A model generated the notes under the pieces. The model did no database searches. It saw nothing but the letters and a program-made list of their open reading frames with translations, and was not told where the DNA came from. Source: Candidatus Eiseniibacteriota bacterium (lineage in GTDB: Bacteria > Eisenbacteria > RBG-16-71-46 > SZUA-252). Taken from it: a stretch of DNA of 33,242 nucleotides. Below, piece after piece: positions 32,069 through 33,242 of the stretch (position 1 is its first letter; the number at the start of each line of letters is the position of its first letter). The position numbers and the translations under genes are program-made. The stretch covers positions 1-33,242 of the forward strand of contig VBOX01000009.1 of assembly GCA_005893265.1 (NCBI GenBank). The letters run 5' to 3'.

Positions 32069-33019
32069 TCACGTCCTCGTCGGCTGGGGAACACGGATCG
32101 GCGGCAGCGTCTCTTCGATGCGGCGCCGGCGCGGCTCAAGCCACGGAGGGAGCCTCAGCGCGGAGCCAAGCTGACCCGGCTTCTCATCAAGCGTGAACCC
32201 GGGCGGATCCGTAGCGATCTCAAAGAGCACGCCGCCGGGGTCCCGGAAATAGATCGAGTGGAAATACTGTCGATCCACGACCGGGGTGACATCGAGTCCC
32301 GTCTTTGCAATCTTCTCCCGCCATCCGAGCTGATCCTCTTCCGAAACGCTGCGGAACGCGATGTGATGCACCGTGCCCACCGCGACGACTCCGGGTTGAA
32401 TCTCGGGGGCGCACACGAGGTCGATGGCGGCTCCACGCTCTCGATGCCCACTGACGTGGCGGTAACGATTCCCTTCCTTGCCGCCGGCTTGAAATCCCAT
32501 GGTGGTCAGGAGCTCGGCGGTGCGCTCGAACCCGGCGACCGTGAGCGTGACGCCGTGAAACCCTCGAATCGCGTGGGCGGCGGGTATCGTCCCCTCCTGC
32601 CAGTACGACCAGCCGGCCACGCCTTCCTGCTCGACCAGCTCGAGCTTCAGTCCATCGGGGTCGTAGAAAGGAAGGACCCGCTCGCCGAACCGCTCCTCCA
32701 CGGAATCGAAGTCGACGGCTTGCCCCGCCAGGCGCTCCGTCCACCAGTCGAGGCTGCCCTGCGGCACCGCGAACGCGGTCGCCGTGGCCTGCCCGGTGCC
32801 GCGGCGACCTCGAGGAGCGCCGGGCCATGGGAAGAAGGTGAGGATCGTCCCCGGGCGCCCCACGTCGTCTCCGTAGTAGAGGTGGTACGTTCCCGGATCG
32901 TCGAAGTTGACGGTGCGTTTGACGAGGTTGAGTCCGAGCACGACGACATAGAAGTCGACGTTGGCCTGCGGGTCGCCGGCCAGGGCGGTGACATGGTGCA
33001 GCCCCTTGATCGGTTCCAT
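32069..33019 (-). CDS. VOC-family ring-cleaving (extradiol-type) dioxygenase
   Basis: A 316-residue two-domain VOC enzyme of the ring-cleaving dioxygenase family (YkcA/PcpA-like). It starts MEPIKGLHHVTALAGDPQANVDFY, and the second half has a matching unit (GFHGVTLTVAGFERTAELL). Metal ligands expected for the Fe(II)/Mn site are visible: HHVTA, then VGTVHHIAFRS, and the Glu of GGVLFEIATDPPGF. It would cleave a dihydroxylated aromatic ring with O2. The start at 33019 is supported by a GAGGG site eight bases away. It directly follows a Rieske oxygenase gene, so together they may hydroxylate and open an aromatic compound. Confidence 0.85.
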   Translation of the reverse strand: MEPIKGLHHVTALAGDPQANVDFYVVVLGLNLVKRTVNFDDPGTYHLYYGDDVGRPGTILTFFPWPGAPRGRRGTGQATATAFAVPQGSLDWWTERLAGQAVDFDSVEERFGERVLPFYDPDGLKLELVEQEGVAGWSYWQEGTIPAAHAIRGFHGVTLTVAGFERTAELLTTMGFQAGGKEGNRYRHVSGHRERGAAIDLVCAPEIQPGVVAVGTVHHIAFRSVSEEDQLGWREKIAKTGLDVTPVVDRQYFHSIYFRDPGGVLFEIATDPPGFTLDEKPGQLGSALRLPPWLEPRRRRIEETLPPIRVPQPTRT

Positions 33020-33054
33020 TGGCATCGCCCTCGGTTGAGACCTCGTGCGTCCGG

Positions 33055-33242
33055 CTAGCCGCGTCCCATGAGCCGGAGATACTCGCGGTCCCACGCGGCG
33101 GGAACGCTCTCACGTGGAGAGTACGGTCCGGGCTCGTACCGGCGGGATCCTATGCCGAGCTGGCTCCGCTCGACGATGTCCCAGTCCTGCCGGTTGGTCA
33201 GGTCCCAGAATTCGATCGCGTCCTTGATGTTGTTGGCCGTGT
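33055..33242 (-). CDS. aromatic ring-hydroxylating (Rieske) dioxygenase alpha subunit, C-terminal fragment
   Basis: The last 62 codons of a gene entering from the right edge. They read TANNIKDAIEFWDLTNRQDW at the start, then IVERSQLGIGSRRYEPGPYS and PRESVPAAWDREYLRLMGRG before the stop at 33055-33057. The W-x-x-x-N-x-(Q/E)D(W)-x-(I)-(V/C)E-x-(S)QLG pattern followed by R-x-Y-x-PGP(Y/L)S-x-(R)E is the closing section of Rieske non-heme iron oxygenase alpha subunits. The Rieske and iron-binding sites are outside the window. It is 35 bases upstream of the ring-cleaving dioxygenase gene on the same strand, indicating a shared operon. Confidence 0.72.
   Translation of the reverse strand, partial: TANNIKDAIEFWDLTNRQDWDIVERSQLGIGSRRYEPGPYSPRESVPAAWDREYLRLMGRG

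Overview
The window reads as a chromosomal segment of a high-GC, Gram-negative (diderm) bacterium. Evidence for two membranes is direct: a TolC-family channel, an RND pump with its adaptor, a beta-barrel protein with a C-terminal aromatic signature, several lipobox lipoproteins and a periplasmic-type M23 peptidase. The subtilase near the right end finishes in a FlgD-like Ig repeat (VLYDVAGRRV...VYFARL), a style common in FCB-group soil and sediment lineages such as Candidatus Eisenbacteria. That lineage is an inference from style only. There are no rRNA, tRNA, CRISPR, IS or phage genes; this is ordinary chromosome with many regulatory and poorly known genes.

Layout. 1-3.0 kb: the N-terminus of an FAD oxidoreductase at the edge, a small membrane protein, a DinB-family remnant, a lipoprotein, and an M23 peptidase that seems to need a non-canonical start. 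3.0-7.1 kb: a broken membrane-protein gene running head-on into a cyclic-nucleotide/glutaredoxin-like/thioredoxin-reductase-like fusion, an ArsR-SRPBCC pair, and a DUF1684 protein. 7.3-9.6 kb: a large secreted protein with three WY-type modules, split by a frameshift. 9.7-13.0 kb: small genes (DUF2695-like, secreted protein, DUF1428, DUF2277, EVE).

13.0-22.4 kb is the most interesting part. On the minus strand, a sigma-54 enhancer-binding protein with two GAF domains is followed by a beta-barrel protein, then by a 78-residue protein resembling the Os1348 family of the nitrile-hydratase-leader (NHLP) clan. That small gene is translationally coupled to a TolC-MFP-RND export operon. The barrel gene and the Os1348 operon carry near-identical sigma-54-type promoters (TTGGCAC-N5-TTGAGATA). 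Each has an 18-bp element (TTGCGCTC-N-CGGGA-N-TTG) exactly 34 bp upstream. This looks like one regulon controlled by the neighbouring activator: an envelope/export system built around an NHLP-clan protein.

22.5-33.2 kb: a second ArsR-SRPBCC operon with a 57-residue protein and DUF899, a GNAT acetyltransferase, a ZU5-like lipoprotein, an ECF sigma/anti-sigma pair with a probable autoregulated promoter, a zinc-ribbon protein plus SPFH-GYF protein pair, a subtilase, and a Rieske oxygenase (C-terminus only) followed by a VOC ring-cleaving dioxygenase. At least four genes contain single-base frameshifts, so either decay or uncorrected sequencing indels should be considered.
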